This document shows, piece by piece, positions 7,401-14,214 of a DNA stretch of 34,096 nucleotides. Source of the stretch: Candidatus Haladaptatiplasma halalkaliphilum (GTDB lineage: Archaea; Thermoplasmatota; Thermoplasmata; Halarchaeoplasmatales; Halarchaeoplasmataceae). Under the pieces are notes generated by a model. It saw only the letters and a list, made by a program, of their open reading frames with translations. It did not search any database and was not told the DNA's origin. The position numbers were made by a program, and so were the translations under genes. The first letter of the stretch is position 1, and each line of letters opens with the position of its first letter. The stretch spans positions 1 through 34,096 of the forward strand of contig JAFDTY010000011.1 in NCBI GenBank assembly GCA_019594055.1, given 5' to 3'.

Positions 7401-9747
7401 CACTATCCAACCCGGGACCACAGCTCCGTTCGTGGAAGGCGTATGGACGGGCGAAGTCATCATCACCACTGCATGGGCCGGCGTCACCATAACCGCACAG
7501 GATGGTAACATATCGGGTACGAGTGACGAGTTCGATGTGGAGCCCGGATCCGTACATACGGTACAGATCAACCCGACCGGGCACCAGACGGTCACAGCCG
7601 GCGAGGGTTTACAGTTCGTTGCCCATGCATTTGATGAACACAACAATCTTATAACGGATGAGACCACGGATTTCACCTGGAGCGGGGCAAGCGCGAGCGG
7701 TCTTTTCTATGGAGAAATAGCCGGAGATTACCAGGTCACCGCGGCCTATGGGACGGTCACTTCGGATGTCACCACCGTTACCGTGGAGCCCGCCGTGGCG
7801 ACAACCATAGATATTAACCCGAAAGATGAGGAGCTTCAAGCCGGACATTATATCGAGTACCATGCCGAGGCATCGGACGTTTACGGCAATACGTTCGATG
7901 TGACTGAGAACACACTTTTTACCATTGACCAGGAAGCCGGAGGCGTTTGGGACAGAAACGTGTATTCATCCGAGCTCGCCGGAACGTGGACAGTTACCGG
8001 ATTCTACGGTGAACTCGAGGACACCACAACTCTTACCGTTCGACCACCCAGTGTTGACCGCATAGTCGTACTACCTGAAATTTCCACCGTGGAGGCGGGA
8101 GAGAGTGAGACCTACATCGCGGAGGCCTACGATGAGTTCGGCAATTATGTTGCCGATGTGACCGCCTACATGAGTTGGGAGATAGAGGCGGATGCGGGAG
8201 GCGCCTGGGACGGGAACGTGTACACCTCCGAATTTTCAGGTGAATGGACCGTTACCGCCACGTACGGTATGTCGAGCACCACAGCCACCTTGAACGTACG
8301 CCCGGGTGCCATAGAACATATCCTCGTAGAACCCAAGATATCGACCATAGCAGCTGGAGCCAGCCAGGAATACACCGCAGCCACACGCGACCGTTTTGGG
8401 AACTTTATAGATGATGTGACCATCTTCGTTGTATGGAGCATAGATGAAGGCGCAGGGGGAAGGTGGGAGCTCAACCTATACACTTCATGGTTCACAGGTA
8501 CATGGACCGTTACCGCAACCTACGGACCCTTCGAAGATACCTCTGTCCTCACCGTGGAACCCACAGACCTGGACCCTTCGAGGTTCGAGATATTCATCCT
8601 ATCGGGTAACGAACAGGTCAGGACCGCGGGAACGCAGTTGGACGAACCTTTCGTCGCGGTGGTAAGGGACCAATTCGGAACACCGGTGGGAAGAGGATGG
8701 AAGGTATGGTTCAACATCACCACCCCAGGATTGAACGGTGACGCCGAGTTGAGCAGAAGCTCACCCGTATTGACTGACGATAACGGTACTGCCAGGATAT
8801 CACTCACCCTGGACAGCGCGAGGGGCAGGAACAACGTTACCGCACAGATATCGGGAACCGAGGGATCGAAACAGGTGATATTCCATGCTACGGGTACGTT
8901 ACCGGAATTTAGAATAGAACTTTCAGTGAACTCCAGGAGACTGACATCGGGTGACGTTGCGGTCTACACCATACGTTACGAGAACACGGGCACAGAAAAC
9001 GCCCCCAACATATGGATATCGCTGGAGATAGACGGGTTACTCACCTACGTGAGTGACACCAGTGATGAGACACCTGTTGCCGTAGATGGTAGGTACACAT
9101 GGCATTTTACCGATGTGGGGATCGGGGTGCATCGTTTCGATGTGGTTTGCAAGGTTGCAGAAGAGATACATACAAAACATGTTATATCCAGTCACGCGAC
9201 ACTGGAATATACCGATGCCCAGGGACGGATCATGCCCGAGGTAACATCACGAGATGTCACTTTGATATTGGATGTTACCATCTGGGACAAGATATTCTGG
9301 CCCTGGCCCCTGATACCCCTGGTACTCTTGATACTCGTTATCTTCTGGCACTTTTACAAGAAGATAGAGATCGAGCAGGTTTTCCTCATATACGGTTCGG
9401 GCCTACTCATCGCCCATACCTCGAGAAGCGAGAGACTTCGCCTTGACGAGGACATATTCAGCGGTATGCTGAGTGTTATCCAGGACTTCGTCAGGGATTC
9501 GTTCCTGGAAGAAGAGAACTACGGTATCAAACGACTGGAATTCGGAGACAGGAGGATACTGGTAGAAAAAGGCAGGTATACCTTCATGGCGGTGGCCTTC
9601 AAGGGCAGGGTGGTGGGCGCACTGGAGAGGAGAATGGAGTCCGTGCTAAGGGACATAGAGCATAAATACGAGGACATACTAGACGGCTGGGACGGTTCCA
9701 TCGATGATATGGAAGGTGTCGAGACCGATCTGGAAGAACTGTTTTAA
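4486..9747 (+). CDS. Giant surface protein with Ig-like repeats, one membrane helix and a cytoplasmic domain
   Basis: About 1753 residues. The N-terminus MFPDNAMERFTIVWLSILLS runs into a hydrophobic stretch ending MTLAA, a signal peptide. A long exterior rich in Asn-X-Ser/Thr sites follows. Encoded in 6658-7542 are three invasin-like repeats of about 98 residues, each with a VTVTA..D.YGN and TTGTI.PGTT core. Encoded in 7546-8568 are four further repeats of about 85 residues ending in TWTVTATYG-type strands. Then come a Big-1-like domain (8569-8905), a DUF11-like domain (8906-9255) and a membrane helix (about 9292-9350). The last about 128 residues, from KKIEIEQVFLIYGSGLLIAH onward, are cytoplasmic and resemble a compact longin/roadblock-like fold (inference). 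It is probably an adhesin or envelope organiser. It is monocistronic, with a long intergenic region upstream. Confidence 0.88.
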   Translation: MFPDNAMERFTIVWLSILLSIQFMAPMTLAAPVVCNVNIHESPHSTTTYYLGDVIVTPPYMELSTSPGDTGTTDNWTVGSPGTYTFAHAWATEPVLENIFVHGRWNYTVYVEKSADTGFDPTLRGDIYTYDGSDEYLLHQGTANVSIDVPGIVEYRWYDDVPEPAVVQEGSMIVVKFVLDASGAHELEYMDQPEELDMRRGTVTGYPENATEGDVFTFTEESVEVINETRYFRGIPDEVDVNGLTAYFLGTEQSYQTQESESMQTGSVYYWGIRAWVRHEDGTETEITEGDAVAVVFRDEQGEGYQTYTWDCPETPLSPTDSIVVRLYQERANDPPTELVATFTTEPLGASQLDAATWTINYYTKRDNQPSGNGIYWGHPDHDTRIEGFRWRATEGYVLDARMEIRDIPSAQAHTLEYKIDTDQPEFQLRISHDGGATYDRIIQEEMSAGTFSRALQPDEISGGTVYLQMSDRGIDDNEQHSVDIDHVRVRTSDNITLYWNYPVTEYASNLELPTVTSETFIDYISIVDSPNTGADNITDRAVDAWFRITGYAAGFNHTHGYIGDLSVNWSVENLDGADAYTDPLEGNNSTFRANGAGGRVYWNASYYYDGIWYNDSVLFTIYPPGGPEITDVMAEPDPQIAGGNVNISCRVSSPEGVSGVWVNITYPDGSHTNNSMEFAPADGWYLNHSYHNIGIHHYSILATDDLGQWNISSGHSFRIDPGEVDHLEFHVIDSPRIAGQAFTITITARDGYGNAATDYTGIAVLADTTGTIAPGTTTGFTEGIWTGQVTIHTAMDGVSITATDTLDPGITGTSNLFDVVSGTAHHFVFDHIASPQTAEVPFSVTVTAHDEYGNVATGYTGTATLSDTTGTIQPGTTTAFMDGVWTGEVTIATPSDEVSITATGTVDPDITGTSNLFDVVEAGTVSYFGFHTVDSPQIAGEPFVITITAFDTDDNIDTGYTGTATLGDTTGTIQPGTTAPFVEGVWTGEVIITTAWAGVTITAQDGNISGTSDEFDVEPGSVHTVQINPTGHQTVTAGEGLQFVAHAFDEHNNLITDETTDFTWSGASASGLFYGEIAGDYQVTAAYGTVTSDVTTVTVEPAVATTIDINPKDEELQAGHYIEYHAEASDVYGNTFDVTENTLFTIDQEAGGVWDRNVYSSELAGTWTVTGFYGELEDTTTLTVRPPSVDRIVVLPEISTVEAGESETYIAEAYDEFGNYVADVTAYMSWEIEADAGGAWDGNVYTSEFSGEWTVTATYGMSSTTATLNVRPGAIEHILVEPKISTIAAGASQEYTAATRDRFGNFIDDVTIFVVWSIDEGAGGRWELNLYTSWFTGTWTVTATYGPFEDTSVLTVEPTDLDPSRFEIFILSGNEQVRTAGTQLDEPFVAVVRDQFGTPVGRGWKVWFNITTPGLNGDAELSRSSPVLTDDNGTARISLTLDSARGRNNVTAQISGTEGSKQVIFHATGTLPEFRIELSVNSRRLTSGDVAVYTIRYENTGTENAPNIWISLEIDGLLTYVSDTSDETPVAVDGRYTWHFTDVGIGVHRFDVVCKVAEEIHTKHVISSHATLEYTDAQGRIMPEVTSRDVTLILDVTIWDKIFWPWPLIPLVLLILVIFWHFYKKIEIEQVFLIYGSGLLIAHTSRSERLRLDEDIFSGMLSVIQDFVRDSFLEEENYGIKRLEFGDRRILVEKGRYTFMAVAFKGRVVGALERRMESVLRDIEHKYEDILDGWDGSIDDMEGVETDLEELF
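6658..7542 (+). repeat. Three tandem Ig-like repeats, type A
   Basis: Units begin near 6658, 6951 and 7255 and share the order IDSP-Q/R-IAG, TITA-D-GN, YTGTA-L-DTTGTI-PGTT, WTG-VTI and TGTSNLFDV. At the DNA level, 7063-7119 and 7366-7422 match at 56 of 57 bases. This points to recent duplication or gene conversion. Confidence 0.85.
7546..8568 (+). repeat. Four tandem Ig-like repeats, type B
   Basis: Units of about 85 residues begin near 7546, 7795, 8053 and 8311. Each has an opening strand ending in INP, LPE or EPK, then AGE/AGA, a D.YGN or DEFGN turn, a central W or I strand, and a closing TWTVTATYG followed by LTV. They are more diverged than type A. Confidence 0.8.
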
Positions 9748-9765
9748 ACGGTTTATGGCGATGGA

Positions 9766-9774
9766 TTAATATAC
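9766..9774 (+). promoter_or_regulatory. TATA-like element before the candidate RNA
   Basis: TTAATATAC lies 19-40 bases after the surface-protein stop. Initiation about 26 bases downstream would fall at about 9795, exactly at the first helix of the structured segment. The position match supports an independent transcript. Confidence 0.45.
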
Positions 9775-9794
9775 CCTTGCATACCTATACCCAA

Positions 9795-10022
9795 ACGCCT
9801 GACTCAGAAGGTCGCGGCGAGAACGCAAGTTCTGTGATCCGCGATGCAAGGGCCAGGCAAGGGTCCTGTTGGGTCTCCTAGTGATATGGACGAAACGTCC
9901 GCAGATGAGCGTGGAACAACCCCAGGATCGTACAAGCCCCTGACCAGAGTCAGGAAGGGGAGATGGCTGTTGTGCCATACCGTGAACCCTACTGTTACCG
10001 TCAGGGGACATACCCTTACAGG
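9795..10022 (+). ncRNA. Candidate structured RNA of unknown family (or long 5' leader)
   Basis: The segment has no convincing reading frame but several strong helices. GCCTG 9797-9801 pairs with CAGGC 9854-9858, enclosing CGCGG/CCGCG (9813/9839) and AGAAC-GCAA-GTTCT (9820-9833), a GNRA-type tetraloop stem with a possible kink-turn (CGAGA against TGTGAT). GGACG-AAA-CGTCC is at 9888-9900. CCCCTGAC 9937-9944 pairs locally with GTCAGG..GGGG (9949-9960) or, with eight perfect pairs, with GTCAGGGG 10000-10007. ATGGC/GCCAT is at 9963-9978. I see no RNase P or SRP signature motifs. It may be a free RNA or a regulatory leader of the zinc-ribbon gene 9 bases downstream. Confidence 0.45.
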
Positions 10023-10030
10023 CATCATCC

Positions 10031-10177
10031 ATGACAAAAAAAATACTGAAATGCCCCAAATGTGAAAGCAACAACGTGGTACCGGAGGCCGGATTCGTGA
10101 CGGGATACAAGTACCACTGCATGGATTGTCATTACAGAGGTGTACTCATACTGGAAGTGGACTACGAGGAAGAGTGA
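10031..10177 (+). CDS. Small double-CxxC zinc-ribbon protein
   Basis: A 48-residue protein beginning MTKKILKCPKCESNNV and ending LILEVDYEEE, with CPKC and CMDC pairs spaced to bind one zinc. The acidic tail and the YHCMDCHYRGVL segment resemble small archaeal zinc-ribbon proteins, but I cannot assign a function. No good Shine-Dalgarno precedes the ATG. The structured stretch 9795-10022 ends just upstream, so the two could be one transcript. The gene is immediately followed by the tail of a decayed TnpB on the other strand. Confidence 0.65.
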   Translation: MTKKILKCPKCESNNVVPEAGFVTGYKYHCMDCHYRGVLILEVDYEEE

Positions 10178-10181
10178 ACTA

Positions 10182-10662
10182 CACCACCCTACGTGACATA
10201 GCTTCCTACGATCACAATGTGTGTTCTTGTATGGCAACGCCTGTTTGTTGTAGAGCATCAAAAAAACGTTGATAGGCTTTCCACAAGTCATTCTGGGATA
10301 GGTGGCGTGACATCATATTTATGGAAGAGTTTCATCTCTATCCGTCTCACTACCACAATCTCCACATTCATATGTCCTCTTATGCATCGGCATATCCTGT
10401 TCACATCCCATATGCTACATCGTTTTGAGGTCTTCCTTTCATCGATCTCTACCAGCCTCTTGCCTACAAGTTGTGCCTTGTAGGTCAGAAATCTAACAAA
10501 TATTCCAATGTGTTCTGTGTAGTGGTGTGGTGTGTGCAGTCCTTTCTGGTATCTGTTTTGACTGCACACCTCTTGTACGGATAGATCGCCGGCTATGAGG
10601 GTGTTTGACCTTGTATTATCTACTATCTCTCTGCTGAGTTTATGCTGAAAGTCCTTCATCTG
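10182..10662 (-). pseudogene. tnpB: Decayed C-terminal remnant of an IS200/IS605 TnpB
   Basis: The minus strand first reads MKDFQHKLSREIVDNTRSNT, AGDLSV, LTYKAQLVGKRLVEIDE and RKTSKRCSI, the RuvC-II and zinc-finger approach of TnpB. The frame then shifts: CEQDMPMHKRTYECGDCGSE with TDRD continues in a second frame, and NMMSRHLSQNDLWKAYQRFF in a third, ending near 10212 with a QEAMSRRVV-like tail beyond. So there are at least two frameshifts and the N-terminal half is missing. The remnant abuts the 3' end of the membrane-protein gene at 10664. No TnpA or transposon end was recognised. It is non-functional as a nuclease. Confidence 0.82.
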
Positions 10663-10663
10663 A

Positions 10664-11557
10664 TCACACGTTGAAATAGGCTTTAACCCTTACATTAAAT
10701 AGGTAGAATAATATCAATATGCCGACGAACGTTCCAAATCCTACGTTGATTAAACCTATAAAGGCCAATATTATCGCCCCATACCAAGCCCATTTAAGAC
10801 CGTTCCAAAGACCGTAAGCTACGGCGAAGTTGAAGATGGCTTGGATAAGCAATATAGATAACCCGATGGTTCCAAAGATTTGAGGAAGAGTCGAGATAGT
10901 AGGAAATACCATCCCCCCCAAGCTTAAAAGTGCACCGAGCACTAAAAAACCGGTGATAACGGTAACCCCTGTAGGTCGATCGATCTGTGTTTCCATTCCA
11001 TATACGTTGTATAGTGTCTGGTTCTCCATTTTCTTAAGGCCCATATTATATCTGCAGCATGGGCATACATCATCATCCCTTTGTCCACTAACCTCTACCG
11101 GATTACCGCAGTTAAAGCAGAAATCGAATTCATCGCTTTCAAGAACATAAATTATGTTCTTGAATTCATAGTGATAATTATCTGCGGTCTTCTTGAAGCA
11201 ATAATGGTGATATTTTATAAATCCGAGAAGGATGAGGGCCATGATTATGGTGATAGGATATATCCCTCCATAAGCTGAAATGGAAACGACTAAAAGAAGG
11301 GGGAGATACATGATCAAAATGGCCAATATCGTCTCACCTAGAAAGCTGTAATTCACCGTTATATCATTTATACCCATCTGGAGTTCGGCCGTACCTTTTT
11401 TATCGTCTTTATATGACCACCAAGAACCAAATTCTACCTTCATGTGGTTGTCATCTACATCTTTAACACCAAACTCCGGATATCTAGCCAATTGATCGAA
11501 TAATCGATGCTTGATCTTATTGGGCGGCCCATTTAGTTCTATCTTTTTGCTAAACAT
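10664..11557 (-). CDS. Membrane protein with an internal zinc ribbon
   Basis: 297 residues. A soluble N-terminal domain (1-70) is followed by two membrane helices (about 74-94 and 98-118). A cytoplasmic zinc ribbon follows (CFNC 147-150, CPCC 165-168), and then three or four helices toward the C-terminus (about 195-290), where GLWNGLKWAWYGAIILAFIG resembles DUF2127-like membrane modules. I do not recognise the whole family. The A+T-rich codon use differs from PAN upstream, suggesting more recent arrival (impression only). The downstream end is fused closely to the TnpB remnant, so transposition may have trimmed or moved this locus. Confidence 0.7.
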   Translation of the reverse strand: MFSKKIELNGPPNKIKHRLFDQLARYPEFGVKDVDDNHMKVEFGSWWSYKDDKKGTAELQMGINDITVNYSFLGETILAILIMYLPLLLVVSISAYGGIYPITIIMALILLGFIKYHHYCFKKTADNYHYEFKNIIYVLESDEFDFCFNCGNPVEVSGQRDDDVCPCCRYNMGLKKMENQTLYNVYGMETQIDRPTGVTVITGFLVLGALLSLGGMVFPTISTLPQIFGTIGLSILLIQAIFNFAVAYGLWNGLKWAWYGAIILAFIGLINVGFGTFVGILILFYLFNVRVKAYFNV

Positions 11558-11572
11558 ATATTCAGACTCCCC

Positions 11573-11755
11573 TTAGAACTTTATCTGATATTCAACGTGC
11601 TGAACAAAATGATATTGAAGCGCATACACAGAGTGTCTTACTTTATCGAGGTTATACCCCATGGTTGTATGGAAGTATAACATATTATAAATAGCTTCCC
11701 CAGCGATAGCGTAACTTTCATCTCCCAGCCGAGTAAAGGGGACTTCTCGTAACAA
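11573..11755 (-). CDS. Small ORF after PAN, possibly a gene fragment
   Basis: An open frame of 60 residues with a TTG start, reading LREVPFTRLGDESYAIAGEA and ending VEYQIKF. The GDESYA segment looks like a piece of a secreted or lipoprotein domain, but there is no signal peptide and no Shine-Dalgarno. It begins 9 bases after the PAN stop and ends 15 bases before the next gene. It may be a remnant rather than a working gene. Confidence 0.3.
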   Translation of the reverse strand: MLREVPFTRLGDESYAIAGEAIYNMLYFHTTMGYNLDKVRHSVYALQYHFVQHVEYQIKF

Positions 11756-11764
11756 GCAGTTAAC

Positions 11765-12970
11765 TCACGCGAACATAACCTGTTTTCTTATCCCCCTTTC
11801 GGGTGAGTTGGAAAGCACCTTTTCCATGGCAAGAAGGAACTGTTGCATACCGATGACCTCGAGACCTTCCCTCAGGGAGAGCATACCGGCCTCGGTGGTG
11901 ATCGCCTTTATATCTGCTCCGCTGGCGTTCTGTGTCCTCGACGCCAGAAGGTCAAGGTCGACGTCGTCATCCAGGGGCATCTTCCATACGTGTATCTCGA
12001 AGATACGCTTTCGTGCATCCCTGTCAGGCAGGGGAACCTCCAGTATCCTATCGAACCTACCGGGTCTTAGTAGCGCACTGTCAAGAAGCTCCGGCCTGTT
12101 GGTCGCCCCCATAACCTTGATGTTGCTGATGGGGTCGAAGCCGTCCAATTCCGCAAGGAACTGCATCATGGTACGCTGCACCTCACGATCTCCTGAAGTG
12201 GCCTGATCAAGGCGTCTGGATGCAAGAGAATCCAATTCATCTATGAATATTATGGACGGAGCATGTTCCTTTGCCATGGCAAAGAGTTCCCTGACCATCC
12301 TTGCCCCTTCGCCGATATATTTTTGCACCAATTCGGAACCGACCATCTTGATAAAGGTCGCGTTCGTCCTGTTTGCAGCCGCCTTTGCGATGAGAGTTTT
12401 TCCCGTCCCGGGGGGTCCAACCAACAGTACACCCTTGGGGGGTTCGATACCCATGCGTTCGTACTTCCCGGGGTAGAGAAGTGGTTCCTCTATGGTCTCC
12501 CTGACCTCTCTTATCTGGTCCTCCAAACCACCGATATCATCATAGGTTACTTTCGGCTTATCGATTATCTCGGCGGCCATAATATGAGGATCGATGGAGG
12601 GTGGAAGTTTCTTCACTATGGAGAGAGTTTGTTTGTTCATGGCCACCCTGGTACCCGGGGTCATTTCGGAACCTGCAAGATAATCGGCCACGGAAACCAG
12701 AAAATCCGGACCTGTTGAACTCTGGATGATCGCTCTACCATCCTGGAGCATCTCCTTTACCGTACCCACTATCAGGGGTGGTTTTTTCAGACTGACAAGT
12801 TCTTTTTTTATTTCTTTTGTTTCTCTCTTCAGTCTTTCCAATTCCCTTACTATGTAATCCCGCTCGCCCCCGAACTCCACTTCCATGAGTAACTGGTCAT
12901 GCCTTCTCTGCAACTCTTCTATACGTCTCGTTAAACCCTGTGAAGACTCGCTTAGGTCCTCTTCCGTCAA
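11765..12970 (-). CDS. pan: Proteasome-activating nucleotidase
   Basis: A 401-residue AAA+ unfoldase that feeds proteins to the 20S proteasome. It has an N-terminal coiled coil (about 10-63), an OB domain (about 66-125) and the ATPase with Walker A GPPGTGKT (185-192), Walker B IIFIDE (240-245) and Arg-finger region LRPGRFDR (301-308). The pore-loop region KMVGSELVQKYIGEG is present. The start is a TTG at 12970: an in-frame stop lies 8 codons upstream, there is no earlier ATG, and GGTGG sits 4 bases before it. The C-terminus is QVMFA, so the gate-opening HbYX tail is Met-Phe-Ala instead of hydrophobic-Tyr-X. A PAC2-type chaperone gene lies 6 kb away in the same direction. Confidence 0.94.
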   Translation of the reverse strand: MTEEDLSESSQGLTRRIEELQRRHDQLLMEVEFGGERDYIVRELERLKRETKEIKKELVSLKKPPLIVGTVKEMLQDGRAIIQSSTGPDFLVSVADYLAGSEMTPGTRVAMNKQTLSIVKKLPPSIDPHIMAAEIIDKPKVTYDDIGGLEDQIREVRETIEEPLLYPGKYERMGIEPPKGVLLVGPPGTGKTLIAKAAANRTNATFIKMVGSELVQKYIGEGARMVRELFAMAKEHAPSIIFIDELDSLASRRLDQATSGDREVQRTMMQFLAELDGFDPISNIKVMGATNRPELLDSALLRPGRFDRILEVPLPDRDARKRIFEIHVWKMPLDDDVDLDLLASRTQNASGADIKAITTEAGMLSLREGLEVIGMQQFLLAMEKVLSNSPERGIRKQVMFA

Positions 12971-13034
12971 GTAACCACCATAGAGTAATATTTAGGTTGC
13001 ATGGTTGATAATAAAAGTTTTGGTCTTATTCTCA

Positions 13035-14144
13035 TCAGTTGCCCACCAGTTCGTGGAGCCTTTTCAGAGCGCAAAGCCTTTCCCTTTCATCTATCTCGGC
13101 CATTTCAAGGGCTTCTTCCATGGTCCGGATGGTGGAATCGTAAACTTCCCTGTCCACGGGAAAGGGGGTTCCGTCCTTACCTCCGTGGGCGAAGCTGTAT
13201 TTCACAGGGTCTTCCCAACTCGGTTCCGTGCCGTATACCAGGTCGGAAACCAGGGCCAGGGCCCTTAACTTCTTGGGGCCGATACCCTTCAAACTAACCA
13301 GCTCTTCGTAATTTTGTGGCTGTAACTCGTATGCCATCCTGAGAGTTTTCCAGCCTTCCTTCCCTATGTCGATGTCAAGGACCTGGTGCCGCCTGGGCAT
13401 GGTCATGGACTTATGATCGAACCGTTGTAGTTTGGTCTGCCCATCTGGGGTAAGGTAGCGTCTGATATGTTCGGGGTCATCGTTGATCAGATCCACGGAA
13501 ATCTTCCTGGTCTCCTCGCTCTTGGCGGCGGTCATGTCAAGTACACCGTTACCGATACTGTCGCAGCACACCCCCTGGTGAGGTTCCCGGATAAAATCGA
13601 TACCGGGATCGTGGAGCCAATGATATCTCCTCGCCATCCTCGTCTCGGGGCGCATGCCCTGCTGGATCACACCCCATTTACCTTCCTCGGTAACGATAAA
13701 GGAATGGTGATACAGTTGATATTCGTCCTGTACACAGCTGTTGTCCACCTTCGCCGCCATGCGGGACGCGTAACTCAACATGTCCAGCCGAGATGTGCTC
13801 AAGGAAAAAATCTCTCCCAAGGTCTCTATCTCCAGGGGTGTGCGAAGAGCGGCCTTACCCTTACCTCCAAGGACAGCCACACCCAGTTCTCCGGGGTCCA
13901 GTGCCGCCTTGAGGGCGCCGCATGTGGTGGTGGTCGTCCCGCTGGAATGCCAGTCGAAGCCTATGGTACAGGAGAGTGATTGGAACCAGTAGGGGTTGGT
14001 GATGCGTCTCAGGAATTCGTCCCTACCGTATTCACGAACGATAATTTTTGATATGGCCCCGCTTAAGTCAACCATCCTACGAAAAAGCCAGCGAGGTGCC
14101 TTTCCCCCGTGAAGGGGAAGGTCCGCTCTGCCCGTCATCTTCAT
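13035..14144 (-). CDS. DUF763 protein with a helix-hairpin-helix motif
   Basis: 369 residues matching the DUF763 family found in archaea and some bacteria: MTGRADLPLHGG at the start, IGFDWHSSGTTTTTCGALK near residue 65, and a helix-hairpin-helix LVSLKGIGPKKLRALALVSD near residue 285. The HhH suggests nucleic-acid binding; the function is not established to my knowledge. The start is ATG 14144 or ATG 14138. A TATA box 26 bases upstream of 14144 suggests a leaderless mRNA. Length is normal for the family. Confidence 0.9.
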   Translation of the reverse strand: MKMTGRADLPLHGGKAPRWLFRRMVDLSGAISKIIVREYGRDEFLRRITNPYWFQSLSCTIGFDWHSSGTTTTTCGALKAALDPGELGVAVLGGKGKAALRTPLEIETLGEIFSLSTSRLDMLSYASRMAAKVDNSCVQDEYQLYHHSFIVTEEGKWGVIQQGMRPETRMARRYHWLHDPGIDFIREPHQGVCCDSIGNGVLDMTAAKSEETRKISVDLINDDPEHIRRYLTPDGQTKLQRFDHKSMTMPRRHQVLDIDIGKEGWKTLRMAYELQPQNYEELVSLKGIGPKKLRALALVSDLVYGTEPSWEDPVKYSFAHGGKDGTPFPVDREVYDSTIRTMEEALEMAEIDERERLCALKRLHELVGN

Positions 14145-14166
14145 GGTTACCGACCATGCAATTGAC

Positions 14167-14174
14167 TATTTATA
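14167..14174 (-). promoter_or_regulatory. TATA box for the DUF763 gene
   Basis: TATAAATA on the minus strand is centred about 26 bases from the ATG at 14144, so transcription should begin at or next to the start codon (leaderless). Confidence 0.6.
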
Positions 14175-14214
14175 CCATGCCTCAAGGGTTATGTGAAAGT
14201 GGTTTTCCCCGATT

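Noticed and set aside
6688-7584. Minus-strand 298-residue Gly-rich frame within the surface-protein repeats
   Set aside because: It mirrors the repeat coding sequence; its repetitiveness is inherited from the plus-strand repeats.
9797-9858. First hairpin as an H/ACA guide RNA
   Set aside because: An internal loop and possible kink-turn are present, but there is no ANA box after the lower stem and the distance from pocket to kink-turn is too short.
9881-9944. Box C/D-like motifs (GTGATAT, GATGAG, CTGA) in the candidate RNA
   Set aside because: The C boxes match poorly, no D' box precedes the C' candidate, and the helices seen do not fit a C/D RNA.
9795-10022. RNase P RNA or SRP RNA
   Set aside because: Neither the universally conserved P4-region bases nor the SRP helix-8 motif can be found in this segment.
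9766-10122. Minus-strand frame of 118 residues over the candidate RNA
   Set aside because: It is antisense to the structured segment and the zinc-ribbon gene, and no family features are visible.
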